Shown: piece by piece, positions 61,842 through 64,000 of the stretch | How positions within the stretch are numbered: the first letter of the stretch is position 1 | How the letters are laid out: each line of letters opens with the position of its first letter | Assembly (NCBI GenBank): GCA_017935565.1 | Contig: JAGBHK010000045.1 | Span: forward strand, 80,728 to 144,727 | DNA: 64,000 nucleotides | Reading direction: 5' to 3' | Origin: Lachnospiraceae bacterium | GTDB lineage: Bacteria; Bacillota; Clostridia; Lachnospirales; Lachnospiraceae | Notes under the pieces: generated by a model | Seen by the model: only the letters and a program-made list of their open reading frames with translations | What the model was told of the DNA's origin: nothing | The model's database searches: none | Made by a program: the position numbers and the translations under genes

Positions 61842-62906
61842 TTGGAATTAAATGAAAGAAAGATGAAGATTTTGCAGGCTATCATTAAGAATTATTTAGA
61901 AACTGGTGAACCTGTAGGGTCGAGAACAATTTCAAAGTATACAGATTTGAACTTAAGCTCAGCTACTATTAGAAATGAGATGGCGGACTTAGAAGAGATG
62001 GGATATATATTGCAGCCGCACACATCGGCAGGTCGTATACCATCGGACAAAGGTTACAGATTGTATGTTGACAACATGATGCTTGAGAAGGAAGAACTAC
62101 TTAAGAACAAGGAAAAAGAAGTCGACGAGATGAAGGAATTTCTTGTTGAGAAGGTGGATAGAGTAGAAACATTGCTTCAGAATATGGCGAAGATGTTGGC
62201 TAGTAATACGAATTACGCCACTATGATTACGGCGCCACAGGCACATAAGAACAAGTTGAAATTTATTCAGTTATCACAGGTTGATAAGAATAAGATGTTA
62301 TGCGTTATGGTGCTAGAGGGCAATATGGTTAAGAACAACATTATCGATGTTGAAGAAGAATTTGATAATGAAACATTGTTAAAACTTAATGTATTGCTTA
62401 ATACAAGTCTTAACGGACTTACATTGGAAGAGATAAATCTTTCTATTATCACGAAGATGAATAATCAGGCTGGGAAGCATATGGAACTTGTTAAGAGAAT
62501 TCTTGATATGGTTGCTACAGTTATAAGCGAGGAAGATGATATGGAAGTTTACACCAGCGGTGCAACTAACATATTTAAATATCCGGAACTTAGCGATGGA
62601 AGCAATGCAAGCAGGTTGCTCGGTGCTTTGGAAGAAAAAAGCGAGTTAACACATCTTCTCAATAGAAGCAATGATGAATCTAATGATATTCAAGTATACA
62701 TTGGTGAAGAAACTACTGTACAGAATATGAATGATTGTAGCGTAATTACAACAACATATGAACTTGAGGACGGAGTTAGAGGAACCATTGGTATTATAGG
62801 ACCAAAGCGAATGGATTACGAAAAAGTAGTTAAAACTCTTAAGAACGTAAAAGAACAGCTTGGTAGTGTTTATAGCAAGAAAAGTATTGAACAGGATGAT
62901 AAATAA
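61842..62906 (+). CDS. hrcA: Heat-inducible transcription repressor HrcA
   Basis: A 354-residue repressor. The N-terminal winged helix has 'ERKMKILQAIIKNYLETGEPVGSRTISKYTDLNLSSATIRNEMADLEEMGYILQPHTSAGRIPSDKGYR' (read in parts); the rest is the GAF-like and dimerisation region. It starts at TTG 61842 with GGAGGT six bases before; no ATG is available upstream. It represses its own operon through CIRCE and depends on the GroE chaperonin for folding in known cases. Confidence 0.96.
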   Translation: MELNERKMKILQAIIKNYLETGEPVGSRTISKYTDLNLSSATIRNEMADLEEMGYILQPHTSAGRIPSDKGYRLYVDNMMLEKEELLKNKEKEVDEMKEFLVEKVDRVETLLQNMAKMLASNTNYATMITAPQAHKNKLKFIQLSQVDKNKMLCVMVLEGNMVKNNIIDVEEEFDNETLLKLNVLLNTSLNGLTLEEINLSIITKMNNQAGKHMELVKRILDMVATVISEEDDMEVYTSGATNIFKYPELSDGSNASRLLGALEEKSELTHLLNRSNDESNDIQVYIGEETTVQNMNDCSVITTTYELEDGVRGTIGIIGPKRMDYEKVVKTLKNVKEQLGSVYSKKSIEQDDK

Positions 62907-62953
62907 TTCCTGCGAAGACTTTTACAATAAAACTAATTAAGACGGAGAGGAAG

Positions 62954-63538
62954 GTGAATCCGGTGCCAGATAATATGGAAAATGTTGAAAATGTAGTTGA
63001 AGAAGAACTTGAAGAAGTTGTGGAAGAAACTACAGATTCAGGCACGGAAACTGAAAAAAATATAGAGGCAAAGGAGGACGATGTAGAAGTAATTGATAAG
63101 GATCCAAAAGATAAACTTATTGAGGAGTTAAACGATAAGTATATGAGAACATTTGCTGAATTTGATAATTTCAGAAAGAGAACTGAAAAAGAAAAGGCGG
63201 CGATGTTTGAACTTGGTGCTAGAAGCATAATCGAAAAAATACTTCCTGTTATCGACAATTTTGAAAGAGGTTTCTCTACAGTTGAGGAGGAAGATAAGGA
63301 AGATGCTTTTGTAAAGGGTATGGATATGGTCTATAAACAGATGTTATCCACATTAGAAGAAGCAGGAGTTAAAGCAATTGATGCAGTGGGACAGCAGTTT
63401 GATCCAAATCTTCACAATGCGGTAATGCATGTTGATGATGAAAACTTTGGTGAGAACGAAGTTGCAGAAGAATTTCAGAAAGGCTACACATACAGAGAGT
63501 CGGTTGTAAGACATAGTATGGTTAAGGTAGCGAATTAG
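62954..63538 (+). CDS. grpE: GrpE nucleotide exchange factor
   Basis: A 194-residue co-chaperone of DnaK. A long acidic N-terminal tail (residues 1-55) precedes the coiled-coil ('DKYMRTFAEFDNFRKRTEKEK') and the beta-wing with 'GVKAIDAVGQQFDPNLHNAVMH' (read in parts) and 'GYTYRESVVRHSMVKV'. The start is GTG 62954; GTG 62963 and ATG 62975 are in-frame alternatives. It lies between hrcA and dnaK as in most Firmicutes. Confidence 0.96.
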   Translation: MNPVPDNMENVENVVEEELEEVVEETTDSGTETEKNIEAKEDDVEVIDKDPKDKLIEELNDKYMRTFAEFDNFRKRTEKEKAAMFELGARSIIEKILPVIDNFERGFSTVEEEDKEDAFVKGMDMVYKQMLSTLEEAGVKAIDAVGQQFDPNLHNAVMHVDDENFGENEVAEEFQKGYTYRESVVRHSMVKVAN

Positions 63539-63566
63539 CATAATATTTATTAGTGAAAGGAAATGA

Positions 63567-64000
<434 letters not shown>

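Overview
The window looks like chromosomal DNA of a low-GC, spore-forming, anaerobic Gram-positive bacterium of the Lachnospiraceae type (Butyrivibrio/Roseburia/Eubacterium relatives). This is inferred from the sporulation genes gpr and spoIIP, the oxygen-sensitive class III ribonucleotide reductase (nrdD/nrdG), CIRCE/HrcA control of heat-shock genes, low GC with AT-rich promoters, a GH3 glucosidase with swapped domain order, and a GH120 xylosidase. I cannot name the species. The frame is the conserved Firmicutes order comEA - comEC - holA - rpsT - gpr - spoIIP - lepA - hemW - hrcA - grpE - dnaK. It is present here in that order except that hemW and lepA are inverted, and it is opened up by inserted cargo blocks.

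Layout. 1-2.6 kb: small accessory genes, including an SdpR/SdpI-like pair. 2.6-3.3 kb: an array of 52-bp hairpin repeats and a structured leader. 3.3-9.3 kb: a large Met/Gln/Pro-repeat protein, maf, an AraC regulator, a HAD phosphatase and a PpiC-type lipoprotein. 9.3-13.3 kb (minus strand): a surface-glycosylation pair, a GtrA-YfhO fusion plus a GT2 transferase. 13.4-13.7 kb: a long-hairpin element. 13.7-19.8 kb: arginine biosynthesis, argG divergent from argCJBD. 19.8-27.2 kb: a solute-binding protein, comEA, a response regulator/histidine kinase/GerMN lipoprotein module, and comEC with a probable frameshift near its start. 27.3-43.1 kb: cargo with a chemoreceptor, GH3, a metallo-beta-lactamase fusion, a 2H phosphoesterase, an ArAE-like membrane protein, Nudix and HIT-Nudix proteins, a ferredoxin, an S66 peptidase, mgsA, a diguanylate cyclase, pncC and GH120. 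43.1-46.9 kb: holA, rpsT, gpr, spoIIP. 46.9-50.1 kb (minus): nrdD-nrdG-dut with NrdR-like operators. 50.4-53.7 kb: an agr-like quorum-sensing locus. 54-58.2 kb: a c-di-GMP-I riboswitch followed by two serpins and two anchored proteins. 58.2-61.2 kb (minus): lepA-hemW. 61.3-61.65 kb: a second 52-bp hairpin array. 61.7-64 kb: promoter, CIRCE, hrcA-grpE-dnaK (dnaK cut by the window end).

Most distinctive items: (1) a c-di-GMP riboswitch with its own promoter and terminator leading into a secreted serpin pair; (2) an agr-like system with an easily missed 44-aa AgrD-like peptide on the minus strand, predicted to give a serine-lactone signal, next to a response regulator whose LytTR domain is frameshifted and shortened; (3) an unassigned ~190-nt RNA at 35.1-35.3 kb with a near-consensus promoter, two copies of a 36-nt hairpin module, possible pseudoknots and an intrinsic terminator; (4) two arrays of 52-bp hairpin units 58 kb apart whose stems show a compensatory base change. 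The coding annotation is mostly secure; RNA structures, operators and mobile-element calls were made by eye and need computation.
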